From the NCBI GenBank assembly GCA_037833965.1, contig AP031356.1, positions 8,702,501 through 8,766,500 on the forward strand: a stretch of DNA of 64,000 nt, in the 5' to 3' direction. The stretch comes from Marchantia polymorpha subsp. ruderalis. Its lineage: Eukaryota; Streptophyta; Marchantiopsida; Marchantiales; Marchantiaceae. Positions 1 to 11,037 of the stretch are shown piece by piece. The notes under the pieces are model-generated. The model had not been told where the DNA came from. It worked only from the letters and a program-made list of their open reading frames with translations, and did not search any database. The stretch's first letter is position 1. Each line of letters opens with the position of its first letter. The position numbers and the translations under genes were made by a program.

Positions 1-419
1 GGCGAGTGCTGTAAGCGCGAGCTGGCGATCGAGTGCTTGAGCTGCGCGACACGGTGCGAGCTGCTGGCGCTTCGCCGCGGCAGCGGGGGGGTTGGGGCTG
101 GGGGCTGGGGCTGTGACTGGGACTGGGACTGCTTGGGGGTTCTCGAAGACGAGTCGTTGGTGGTGCTACGGAATGAGAGGCGGTTGGAGCTCGAGAGGCC
201 CGGCAGGCGGAACGAGGACTGGCGGCTGGACGAGGGCGACGAGGCCAGCGAGAAGAGCGAGGGCGACACCGCCACGCCCTTACATAGCGACGGGCTGCTG
301 AGATTGAGCCACGCTCGGAGCGACGACCTGGGAGACGGCGCCGGGGACGAGTCCGAAGCTCTCATGGGGCCGACGATTGCTGCTCGACTTCGGAGGTTCG
401 CCACGAATGCTGCATCCAT
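1..419 (-). CDS. 5' part of a Ser/Pro-rich protein gene, cut by the left edge
   Basis: Reading leftwards from an ATG at 419, the frame stays open for about 139 codons to the window edge. A second in-frame ATG lies at 365. The N-terminus begins MDAAFVANLRSR and continues into Ser/Pro-rich sequence with a Gln/Pro run (QSQSQSQPQPQP-like) encoded by the CAGTCC/CAGCCC repeats near 95-132, then RRSASSSHRVAQLKHSIASS. I do not recognise the family. Support for a real gene is the unbroken length to the edge, the strongly GC-ending codons and the polypyrimidine-rich sequence upstream, which could be a 5' UTR. Low complexity keeps the call uncertain: a GC-rich island can stay open by chance, and plus-strand frames are also open here. 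Confidence 0.45.
   Translation of the reverse strand, partial: MDAAFVANLRSRAAIVGPMRASDSSPAPSPRSSLRAWLNLSSPSLCKGVAVSPSLFSLASSPSSSRQSSFRLPGLSSSNRLSFRSTTNDSSSRTPKQSQSQSQPQPPAPTPPLPRRSASSSHRVAQLKHSIASSRLQHS
92..133 (+). repeat. GGGGCTG/GGGACTG repeat, G-quadruplex-prone
   Basis: A run of GGGGCTG and GGGACTG units gives more than four closely spaced GGG runs on the plus strand. It lies inside the Ser/Pro-rich frame on the other strand, where it encodes Gln-Ser/Gln-Pro repeats. Confidence 0.7.
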
Positions 420-1575
420 CGAACTCCCGGCATCCACCGGGCCCTGCTCCACGACCTCAATGCGCAGGCGATGGCCGACGAGCGAATCGTCGTCCACTCC
501 ACCGACACCAGCAGCAGCGGCAGCGACAGGCGCTGGAGGATGAGCAGAAGAGCTGGGTCTGGGTCAGGACGCTTCATGTGGAAGGCAAGGCTCCGGGCAT
601 GGCGAGCGATCGCTCGCTGTGGCTCATGTCTGGCAGCGCGCATGGAAATCGCCCATGGCAACCGAAGAGAGAGTCCGCCCGCTCACTCACTCGCTGGCTG
701 TCTAACCTTCTCGCCGAGACGCAGCGCTTTGTACTGTTTAAGGGACCACAACCACAACCTCGACTGCAGGTCCGCGCCCACAGACTCCTCTAGGGGGCTC
801 ACGAATGCATCAGGCGCCCGAAGCTGGCAATTACGTGCCCGTCGCAGCGGGCCAGGACTCTCCTCCTCCTCCTCCTCCTCCTACACGGCCTAGCGGCCTA
901 GCATCTGATTCTGGTCAACACTGTTCCGATCTAGGCTGCATCATGAATGCCGACCCGGGCACGCGAGAGGCGAACAGAACACAAGAGAAGAGACTCGAGG
1001 CCAGCTGATGTGCTGTGATGTGATGTGAGGTGAGGGGAAGGGAGGGGAGTGCATGGGAGCCTTGGATGTCACTGACGGTTCAGATAGCAGAGACATTGGA
1101 GATGCTGGTTGGCTGGCGCGGCGAGTGATCCTTATCGAAAACTCTCGTAAAAGCTGGTAGTGCGAGAACATGAGTCCGCTGGGATGGGACGGCCCCGGCG
1201 GGTGCTCTGGATACCGATCTGCTCGTCTTTATATGAGCGAGTGTGTGTGCAGCAGGAGAGGGAGAGGGAGAAGGAGAAGGAGCAGCGGCAGCGGCGGCAT
1301 ATGGATGTCCGACTGCGCGGGCCGGGGGGTGCACCGCGTAGGCGAGAGAGAGTGGCAACCACGTGAGTGACATTGATTAAAAGCCATGCTGTGCGTGAGT
1401 GAGTGTCGCAGTGAGTGAGTGTCTCGAAGGATTTTGGCCGCGCTCTGCTTTGCTCTGCTCTGCTCTGGTCGTCACGGACGGACGCTCATGATTAATTCCA
1501 AAAGGTGATGGAGAAATGCATGCATTTCTCTTGCATGAAATGAGTGGTGCGAGCCCCGGCCGACATGATGATGAT

Positions 1576-1676
1576 CAGGCCCAAGCCCAAGCCCAAGCCC
1601 AGGCCCAGGACCGCTTGTGGGCCAGGGCCTCACCCCCAGTCCCAGTCCCAGTCCCAGCCCCAGCCCCAAGCCCAGC
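1576..1676 (+). repeat. CCCAAG/CCCAGT/CCCAGC hexamer repeat
   Basis: Tandem hexamers change gradually from CCCAAG through CCCAGG and CCCAGT to CCCAGC. The minus strand is G-rich with regularly spaced GGG runs, so it could fold into quadruplexes. Confidence 0.75.
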
Positions 1677-2089
1677 CATGCGATGCCAGCAGCCGAGCCC
1701 AGGCCAGCCCCCGGGCCGGTCATGACCACCACTCGCAGCACCGGAAGGAAGCACTTGAGAGAAGGTCGCCGGTGTCCGCTTGTCTGAGCAGTGCGAATAC
1801 AACAGACGTTCATTATCCTCACGCCCCGTCCGCTGTGCATCCACCGGATCCTGCCGCCTGGCCTCTAGCTACGCTCGCATCCCCCGGCTTTCGCTCCCAG
1901 CTTCCAGTCCCCTGCTCCCCTGTCCGCGGTGATTCGAACTCTGCGGTTTCGCGCCGTCAGCGTGTTTTGAATGCGCGACCGCTTATAATACAAACGACAG
2001 CCCCAGGGAGGGGCTAATGCGATCACAACATCCTGGCAGCTGTGATATTTTGGGGACCAGCGAAACCGATCCGATGTGCTGCTGCAGCT

Positions 2090-2142
2090 GGGAGGCTGGG
2101 GCTGGGGCTGGGGTTGGGACTGGGACTGGGGCTGGGGCTGGA
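2090..2142 (+). repeat. GGGGCTG/GGGACTG tandem repeat
   Basis: Seven to eight GGG or GGGG runs are separated by two to four bases on the plus strand. The unit is the same as at 92-133 and, on the other strand, as at 4670-4712 and 43999-44035. Confidence 0.75.
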
Positions 2143-5100
2143 CGGGTGGGTGCAGTGAGCAGTCTGAGAATCCGACCGGGGCGAGCGGACAAGCGCTGCA
2201 GGGGTAGCGGCAAACATATGGCCCTGGACCTTTCGCTTTCCGGGGGCTAGAACAGTAACCGGGCACGGGTGGTTTGACTCGCCGAGCATTCGCCGTTCAC
2301 TCAAATCGCTTGCGCGAAGATAGACAGGGGTAGAGATATTGGTTGGTTGCAGCTCTCCGTTCGGTGGCCCGAATGGGCCCCAGCCGAGCAAAGTGGCTCG
2401 CAAGCATGGGCTCGTTCGCTCTGTGTGCCTCGGCGCCGTCTTGGGATTCGGATGATTCACTTCGTCAGACCCTCAGGATTGCTTGCGCTTTCCGGGCTCC
2501 GCTGCTGGCTCATGCATCTGGATGACAGGTTCTCGAATAAGGTTCCATTATCTCCGACCTCCGATCTCCCTTTTACGAGCTCATTTCATACACTCGTTTC
2601 TCCCCCCGCCTACCTACTGCTCACCCCCTGTCCGTTTCCCCGCTCGTGCATGTCGAAATCTGCCTCTCATGTTTCAAACGCTCTCCCTCTCTCTCTCTGC
2701 CTGCGCTTGATCCACATTTCATGCCCTCCGTCCGTCGATCTGGCTTCGGCCTTCGGCCCCAAGAGTCCACCGTCAGGCACCTCCAAAAGTGCAGCGGTTG
2801 CCTCTTGCTTCGGGTGAAATTCGACCCGTGGGCGGCTGGCAATTCCATCGGTAGCTTGTTTTTTCCGCCTTGCGAGCATGATTGCCTTCTGTCGGCTCGG
2901 GCACGCAGATTCCCGTTTGAAAGTTTCTCTTGGCTCTCTCTCGACTGCACACACTTGCGGTGCAGGATCGATCGCACTGTCAGAAGACAGAAGACGATCG
3001 CGGATAATTTCCCGTTGCTCGGTTTTGGATCTGAGTCTCTGATGGAGAACACCTCAGGCTCTGAGTGGGTGATGAGGTGGAGGAGAGAGCATTCTCTCCA
3101 GGGACTGAGTGGTCTATAATTGGATGCACATAAGCTCGAGGAGCTGCAATGACATTTGTGTTATTCGGAATCTGTGAAATTTCTGAATTCGATCCCTCTC
3201 TCTGTGTCTGCGGCATCGGCATCGGCATGGGATGCACCAGCCGTAAATTTGGGCGAATCGCGGCTAGAACGTAGCACATTTTGGAAACCTGTCACATCGT
3301 GAACGCACATCTATCTTGGGAATTTGTATGCATGGAAACAGAAATATCCACCACGCCATGCCATGCTGCCTTTGCTTGCTCACGTTGGAATCGAAACGTG
3401 TGCATTGAAACTGTATGTTGGAAACCACGAACATGTCTAGAATCCTGAGCCTCTGCCAAATTCTGACATGTCCCCGACCCATAGGCTCGATTCGTGGGGA
3501 TCATGAATCTGGCCAATCGAGAGAGCGGCAGAATAATCTCCGCCGAAACAGAAAGTAGTGGCAAAATGTTGAGAGAGAGAGAGAGAGGAAAACATGGCAC
3601 TACGGCGGGACGGGAGGTTTGAGGCTCTCAGATTAGATCGGCCCCTAATACTGTGAACCGAACAAGCTCAAGCTCACACGTGATGGTGTATTCAGCTTCC
3701 ACCTGCCATTACTGCACAGGCAGCTGAGTCCCGATTTCCAGTGGCTGTCAGTGCTCCACTCACATGCAGAATAGCCTGATATGCTCCCCGAGCACGAGGA
3801 GAAGCGTCTGAGTTCTCTTGCTGCCCGATTAGAATATTGTGCACATGCACCAGGTGAGGTGAACAACCTACAGAGTACACATACGGTCCTGCATACATAC
3901 AAAGTCTCTGAGTTTTCGCCACCGCCAGCTGCTCGAGACCTACACTGCATTGTACTGAGTCTCGACAGCAGAGTGAGCCACCCCACCCCAAACTACGCTC
4001 GCGTTCACTTTACTCCATCGCTCTCTGCATCCTGTCCCAGACTTGATCTCACATGCGAAGAAAGTCTGCCAGTCCGAGCTCAGCCCAGGAAGTTAGGAGC
4101 AAGCTTTTGGGGGTATCTGCTGCAACGAGTGAGCGAGATCCTGTCATGTCCAGATCTGGCCGAAGAAGTGAAGAGGAGCAAGAGGTGGCCATCGACATTC
4201 ATCATTCATCCAGCCACCTTACATGAGCTACACGAGGCTGACAGCATCGGTAGCTCGGGGGCTATGTTTAGATCGAATGTACTCGAGGGCAGTGGGTGCG
4301 TGCTCTAAGTGAGGGCTATCTGGGTTAAGCTGTGCCTTTCCTCGGCCTCCCCTCCCCTCCCTCCAGGCGCCCTTCATTGTTGTGTCGGGTGTGCTCCAGA
4401 GGACACGATCCCTTTTTTAGCCCCTTACAGCAGCAGCTCACACAAGGCCTCTCATGGCTCCCTCGTGACTCTGGCTGGGCTCAGACGACATGTTGCGGCG
4501 ACATTAGAGTTGACCTGGACGAGAGCGCGAGCTAGCGAGGCCCAAATTTTTTATTTTAGCCATTGTTTGCTAGTTTCACCCTGTCGTCGAGTTAAACGCC
4601 ACTGACGGCGACAGCATGAAATTCATGGATGGGCTTAAGGTCTCGAGCAAGGGCCTACCAGAGCTCGAGCCCCCAGCCCCACCCCCAACCCCAGCCCCAG
4701 CCCTACCCCCACCCAAACTTAGGTGGGCCTGAAATCGAGCTTTGTAGTGGAAGCTCCAATTCGGGACGTGCAATCGTCCACAATAACGCCGGCCCGCCAG
4801 CATGAGACCTCCATCGCCATCATAATCCGAGCCCGAATCAAAAGCTCCGTACTTGGCGCTCGCCATTCTGGTGCACATCAATCAATCATGAGCATTGGGC
4901 CCTCCCCTCTCCCCCCTGAAACGCTCTCTTCATTTGCTGCTGCTGCCATGGCGCAAGTAAGTATGCCTCGCGAATTAAGGTCTCGAGCCCAGTCGCTTTT
5001 ACGTTCCCGTGTGGCCTCCTGAAGCCACGCGCTTTCGCTCGTGGTTTGTGATTCGTGAACCAGTCTGGCCTTCGATCCTCTGCCGAGCTCGAATCCGATC

Positions 5101-5189
5101 GGGCTCGAATTTTCTGTCACCGAAGAAGCGAGTTCTCGTATGGCAACTTGTATGAGCCCTGACATTCAATTCCGAGTCCAGATGCACAA

Positions 5190-5410
5190 GTTATCGGAAC
5201 AATTGTCATTATTTCTATTTTCCATGTAACGTGAAAAATACATGTATTATCATTGTGATGATACTATCTATATGTATTGCTAGAACTAGGATATCTAAAA
5301 TATCGGAATACTTGTAACTTTTATATTATTTTTGTTTTCCATATACCGTGAAAAATGCATGTGATATCATTGTGATGATACTATATGTATTGCTAGAACT
5401 AGAATATCTC
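5190..5410 (+). repeat. Two tandem copies of a ~107-bp AT-rich unit
   Basis: The segment from about 5195 to 5303 is repeated at about 5304-5410. Shared blocks include CGTGAAAAATRCATGT, ATCATTGTGATGATACTAT and TATTGCTAGAACTAG. It marks the sharp change from the GC-rich island to AT-rich sequence. Confidence 0.7.
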
Positions 5411-6330
5411 TTTTAGGTACTCGAAGGCTAGAAGATATACGAGCGAACTTTATACCAAGCCCTACGCTCGAAGATCTTGATCGCTACACAAGAAGATAAG
5501 TAATTATGCTTCTGAATTTTTATTACGCGTAAAATCAATGTACATCATAATTTCAGATTTATTCCGATACTCTTTATTCAAATTTAAATAAACTCTGTTT
5601 TATTGGACGGGAATCCTTAATAAATACTCACTTTACTCGTTCCTTAAACAACCACCGTGTTATGAGTAGCGGCCATCTGCTTTTAAAATAGAAACAAGTC
5701 TTGTGAACATACTAAGCATATGATGCAATGTTGCACTTACATGTAAGTAACGTACAAGGATTTAGCATCTTAAATATCATTTTTCCTCCAATGTTCAAGT
5801 AAAATATCATTCATCTTAAAATATGTCAATATATAAATATGTGAATAAATATATTTATAAATATTGACCGAATTTTCCAAAAGTATTCAACAAAGATGTG
5901 ATACTGCATGATGTCACCAAAGACTTCACTTCCACCTATGAAAACTTTTAACGGTAATAACAATGTATGTGAAATAAACAAACTTCCAAAACTGTAGATG
6001 TATCTATAAGCAATCATAGAAGAGAAATAACAAATGTCAAGAAAAATGTCTACTATTTGAGTAAGTTGATGGAAATACAATACAAAGTCAAAGTGTGCAG
6101 CGAAAGACGAGAGAGGACAAACGTCCACGTAGAAGAATATGAAAACAACAATATGGTTTCTGCCAAAGTAGAACCAGGAGCTAGATGAGTCCATCCAGAC
6201 TTATGCAAATTCAGCAAGATTGCATGGTATTCTCCTAGTTTAAGAGTAACACCAAATCTCTTGAATTCACATTTTTACTATATACTAACTTAGGTCTTAG
6301 GTCTTCATTAACTCTAGCTAATTTAACCAT
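5411..6330. other. AT-rich intergenic sequence
   Basis: Stop codons are dense. The longest minus-strand ORF (5826-6194) encodes a hydrophobic, low-complexity peptide without a recognisable motif. The stretch 5418-5515, with repeated CGAAG and AGAAGATA words, resembles a decayed LTR end, but no partner copy was found. Confidence 0.35.
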
Positions 6331-9300
6331 GGCTAGTTAGTTCAAGTAGCCCATCACTTTATAGAAGACTCTTGTTTGTAGCTCTTGGTGATACATACTT
6401 GTGTGGCCATGGACGTAGCTTAGCTGGAGTAAGCTGCTTCCATGAACCATGTTTCCTTTTGGTTCCCTTAGTGTCTGCGTGAGTATCTTCACGCTTTCTT
6501 CACTAATTTGAGTTTCTGGATACAATAGAAGGCACATTATGGAGCATGCAGACCGTTAAGTGCTTCATCACAATAAACTGTGAAAGACAGGCAGCTCCGA
6601 TTTTGGCCCGTGTGCTCTGAAGAGGGAGAACTCAGTCTACATTAGACTCCATCTCGAATCTCCAAATCCTTGCACATGAGAACTTCGAGCTTCTCAAAGG
6701 TTCTATTTCCAACAATTGAGTTCGAGAGTTGGAACTACATTGACGCATGACTGTCAAGGGCACTAATGTTACCCTACCTTTTACCACATTGGACTGGTAG
6801 GTCCGCCCAAAGAGCATAAATGTTCGAGTTATTGAACCAAGACAGGAATTCTCACGAAGCAAAGATTGACTCAATTATGAGCTTGGAGTCGTAGAGAGGA
6901 GCAGAGGTTGAAGACCTACGCGCAAGGCTATAAAGAGCAGTTTTCATCGAGGGAACTAACGCTGATGTTGGTTGGGAGGTAGGAGAATATTTCATGTTCT
7001 GCGGATGAGGCCCGGGGGTGTGAGATGCTCTACTTTAGGGGGGTTTTGAATCTTTCAGTTGCTGCTAAGGGAATCGAAACGACTGCAAGTAGGAAAAGCA
7101 GTTCAGCTGCAAAAGGGCACAAAGAATCGCGTTTGTGAGGTTGGAACGCTCGATTGGGACGAGCAAAGAGCTGCCGTGACATGACTGGCGACCCAGGATT
7201 GCCAACATTCTGGAGACAAATGAAAATCAAGTGACCGTAAACCACCACATCATTCATTCCAAGGCTGCGTGAACGAGATGACTGACCGGGAATTTCTGAC
7301 GGTGTGCAAAAGTGGCCGGAATCATTCGACGAGGCGAAGTTAAAGCTCTGCACGAGTGCGTGCAACCCCTTGAATGCTTGCCGATGACCAAATTTAGACT
7401 TCGTCTTGTCACCCGTGTTTGGGAACGCTTGCTCGACTGTAGCCAGCTGAGCCCAGCTCATGTTACTGTCTGAGGTTTCAGCCAGTCATCCTTTTTCCCC
7501 TCCGTGCCATATCTCGCCCTCACCTCGTGCTTCAGACGCCCTTCAAGTTCACTAGACAACAGACATAAGTCTTCGAAGATGGTCAGTTATTTTTGGAAGC
7601 CCCCTGCCTGAATCTTCGAAGATCCTAATTTCGTATACGCAGAATAATGAAGCTCCTATACGCAGCCAATGCCTGGCCTACGTACACATCCATCTCGAGT
7701 CCCAGGTGACCACTCATCTGATGTGGTGTTTTGCCTGATGCTGTTTTTACATGGTTTTAGTCGCCCTTCGTAATCAACCAACGAACTCACAAAGAACAGC
7801 GTGAACGACAACGACCACTCTTCCATTTTCGCCGGCAGTCTTCGATCTGGGAAACGATAGATTTGGGCCATTTTGAGCGTCCTAGGACAGCACTGCAGAC
7901 AGTTCATTGAGTTCATGTTGTCAACCCACTCTAATGATTCAATCGATCGTCTCGGAATGGAATGGAATTGACATCCTCGAGTAACAGCAAGCTGCACATG
8001 AAGAGGAGGCAAGTCAACTTACAATCATATTGACATTAATTGCAGGAACCCTTTCGCGAGCAGTTTCTCAAAGCAAGACCGTGAGCTAAGGAGTTTCCAA
8101 GAGGACCTTCACGCAAAGTCAGTCAGAAAATTATAACGATTTTGAGTCTTTCATAGAGAGCAAGGTCGAAGTGCCGACAGTTGATATAGAGCTTGAGCGC
8201 AAGACTTACAACAATCGGCACTCCTACCTCCACCTCTTGGACCATAAAACACATTGGAAAGGCCAACATGGGACGGCTCGATGGGATCTTCCAATACCCG
8301 TTGCTAAGTATATCTTGGTGACGACATGGGACTAGATGCTGACTGATTTGACTATCCTAAAAGGAGCCATAACTGAACGGAGCATTGACTTTTAATTCAT
8401 GGAGACGACGATATTATTTGACATCAGAAAGAATAACGAACATGATCTATTTCGAAGCAAAACAAGTCTTAAACATGTCGTTTTCAAAAGCCCTAGTGGT
8501 ACTCATCTATTAACCCGGGCTGTTTCTTGTTCTGTTACGCCCCACTGATTACTGTTGTTTGAGCTAGCAATAGTGATCCGAAGTCATTAAGGGAGGTCAT
8601 GCACTGACATGTCGACTATGGGACGTGGAAGCTATGAAGCCACAAGACAGTTGGTTGCTTTACACTCGTTATTGGTACCCGATAGACCAATCAATATCAG
8701 GTGCTTGAACCCAAGTCCAGGTTCATGTAAGATACAAAATCGGTCTGTGATGAAAGAGATGGAGTTTGTCAATAGGAGAGAAAAGGTTAACAGAGAACAT
8801 TCTTTTCAATAAATTAAAGAGATTCTCACCCAAACTACATGTTCTCCTTCACGCCATCTAAGGACCAAAAGCAACAGATGTAATTTGGCTCGTTTAAGCT
8901 TTTGTCAACTCTTATCGAAAATATGAATCTGTAACTTTAAAGTTGACACTAGTGGGACCGCATATTGAAGGCGTATGATAGGAAAGTTATTATGCAAGAA
9001 GCCTCTTGTAAATTCTTAGACTGCGCAAATCGCAGCTGGAAGCTGGAAAGTTGCTTTGACTTTTGACAACTGAAAGGACGGAAGCAAAGTCCATACCTAT
9101 ACGCGGAATCAACGACTGTAAGATATACTGTAAACATGGCTTCGGGTAAAAGGAGGGTTGTGAGAAGAATGGGACTTAGGGGCTTCGAGTAATGATGAGG
9201 CGGTGAATCTGACATCCGAAGGTAGAAAAAGGAGAGACATGCACTCGAATTCCCTACAAAAGGCTGGGGGGCCGACGCTGTACTTCCATCTGGCGAAGAT

Positions 9301-10970
9301 GCGGTCTAGGCCATACAACAAAGAATTGATGAGCACTCAAAATAGGCAAATGACTCAATCCACAAACGGTATTGTTTACCACTTAGTTCAGCAGGACCGC
9401 AGCAGCAGAAGAGAGTTCGATTGACCTGGATAGACACTGCACACCATAAAACCAACATCATCCACAGCATTCTCACCGAGAGTAAAACATCAGACGATGC
9501 CCTCGCCGCGTGTGAGCATCAACAGTTTGCTTTTCCCTCCAGATGAGACCACCCATGGACATTCAAGCGGACACCTGCATAAAAGTCTAAGGGCGAAGGC
9601 TCTGAGCTTCTTCGTCATGGGTCATCCACGGCAGTATTTCGCATACCGTCATCCACACTGTCGACGGTGAGGAATCTCGACAGAGCTTGGACAGAACACA
9701 CAAAGGGATGCAGGCCAGAATCCAGAGCGCAGAGTTCGAACCCACCCTCAAAACCGGTGATAACAGCCCAATACTTACTTAACAAACAAAGCAGAGCTTA
9801 CTGGAGGGAGGATCAGTTACGATACTGTGGGGAACTTGAGCCGTGTATCGCTCACAGCAGCAGCCCTTTCTTGCTGCTGCACTGTCCTGTCTGTCCTGTA
9901 CGTGCTCTGACCGCACAACGAGTGGATGACTGTGGTACAGTCCTGTGAGGAATCAACCGGCTTCGCACTATCCTCCTTCAGCGGAAGTGCTCTCGTTGGC
10001 AGCACTACTCATGAGTCTTGTGTGGAAGCTGACGAGTTCACAACATAATGGTTTCTTGAGACGAGACCGAGATACTGTACCTGGAGTCGTGTCAGAGGTG
10101 TACTTGTCCTCTCTTTCTCTTTCTCCGGTGCTGTGTTTGATCTGGGACCTGGGACGAGGGCAGAGGGGGTTGTGGCAAGAAGACTCTCAGGCCTGATTGG
10201 TAACTGGGGCTGCGTTCTTCGGCCTTTATCGGCCCCCACCGCAAGCAGCGGCTCTCTCCTCCTTGTCACCTTCTGGCGAGACACGGCGATGCTGCTGCTG
10301 CTGCTACTGCTGCCGTTCTGGAACATGGTGTCGATGGAAATTTGTGCAGATGACTTTTTTACTGCACTCAGGCATGTGGCAATTCTTCTGTTGACCTGAG
10401 CTGTCGGACATCTCCAATTCGGAACTGCCACACCGTGCTCTGGGGCTAGGAAGCTGAAGAAGAGACTCTAGATGCTGCTCCTGCTGCTGCTGCTGCTGGT
10501 TGTAGAGCTTGGGGGGAGGGGCCATGGGCAGAGTCCAAGATTGCAGCGTAAAGTCCTCCGCTATCGCCTCGTCGCTGACAGAAGAGGAGCTACGGTACGT
10601 TCACGTCTCATCAGAAAGCCCGAGCGCATCTGCATCTGCAAGCATCTTCGTTGCGCTACGTCCCGAGGAGCAGAATGTGATGCTCCTCAAAAGCTCGCGA
10701 CCCTTGCTGTGCCTCGGTCCAGAAGATCATCAGCCCGATCTTCGTGCCGGTCGTTACAGTCAAACCTTTTCTCATGGCTGAGAATTATATTCAGAGCCTC
10801 CACCCATGCACTCGCACGACCAATCCCTTTTCCCACGTCCGAGGAAGCGATGTCTTCGAGGATCGAGACTCTCGAGAATCGATGGAGGTCAAAAGGGTCA
10901 GACATCAGTTTCACCACAATACAATTCTCTAGTTGTTCATTCTTTCTTGATCCCTGATTGGATCACGCCC
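6331..10970. other. Intergenic sequence, no gene supported
   Basis: Several ORFs of 60-143 codons occur, including 7030-7461 (-), 8949-9215 (-) and 10009-10431 (-). None shows a domain, repeat pattern or splice-consistent continuation that I recognise. CTG/CAG runs at 10290-10312 and 10472-10500 produce short poly-Leu or poly-Gln frames. The right end is presumably promoter for the Sfi1-like gene. Confidence 0.4.
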
Positions 10971-10973
10971 TCG

Positions 10974-10980
10974 TATAAAA
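10974..10980 (+). promoter_or_regulatory. Candidate TATA box of the Sfi1-like gene
   Basis: TATAAAA lies 58 bp upstream of the first in-frame ATG at 11038, a usual distance for a plant core promoter with a short 5' UTR. The assignment rests on motif and position only. Confidence 0.4.
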
Positions 10981-11037
10981 CAGGAATGGGATCTCGATCT
11001 GCGTCTGTGGGTCCTGCTTGAAACTCGTACGATATAC

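Larger units (their letters stand above)
420..4970. other. GC-rich intergenic island, no gene identified
   Basis: No frame here gives a recognisable protein, and the many ORFs overlap one another on both strands. It holds (CTC)n at about 861-885, GAGA/GGAGAA repeats near 1255-1290, CCCAAG and CAGTCC repeats at 1576-1676, GGGGCTG repeats at 2090-2142, a GA run near 3571-3588 and a CCCAGCCCC-type repeat at 4670-4712. Such tracts are also found next to GUN4 and GS1 in this window, so this is probably promoter and UTR-type gene-island sequence. Confidence 0.5.

Noticed and set aside
1916..1998. tRNA-Leu(CAA)-like sequence on the minus strand (GAGTTCGAATC box, TTCAAAA loop, GGACA end)
   Set aside because: The acceptor, D and T stems pair poorly and there is no convincing A box. 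At best it is a decayed tRNA-derived sequence, and a covariance search would be needed.
5826..6194. 122-codon hydrophobic minus-strand ORF, considered as a copia RT remnant
   Set aside because: The residues follow AT-rich composition, and no RT motif could be aligned.
7030..7461. 143-codon minus-strand ORF
   Set aside because: No recognisable motif and no supporting neighbours. This length occurs by chance in this composition.
10304..10525. Minus-strand ORF with a poly-Gln run
   Set aside because: The Gln run comes from a CTG/CAG microsatellite. No domain and no splice-consistent extension were found.
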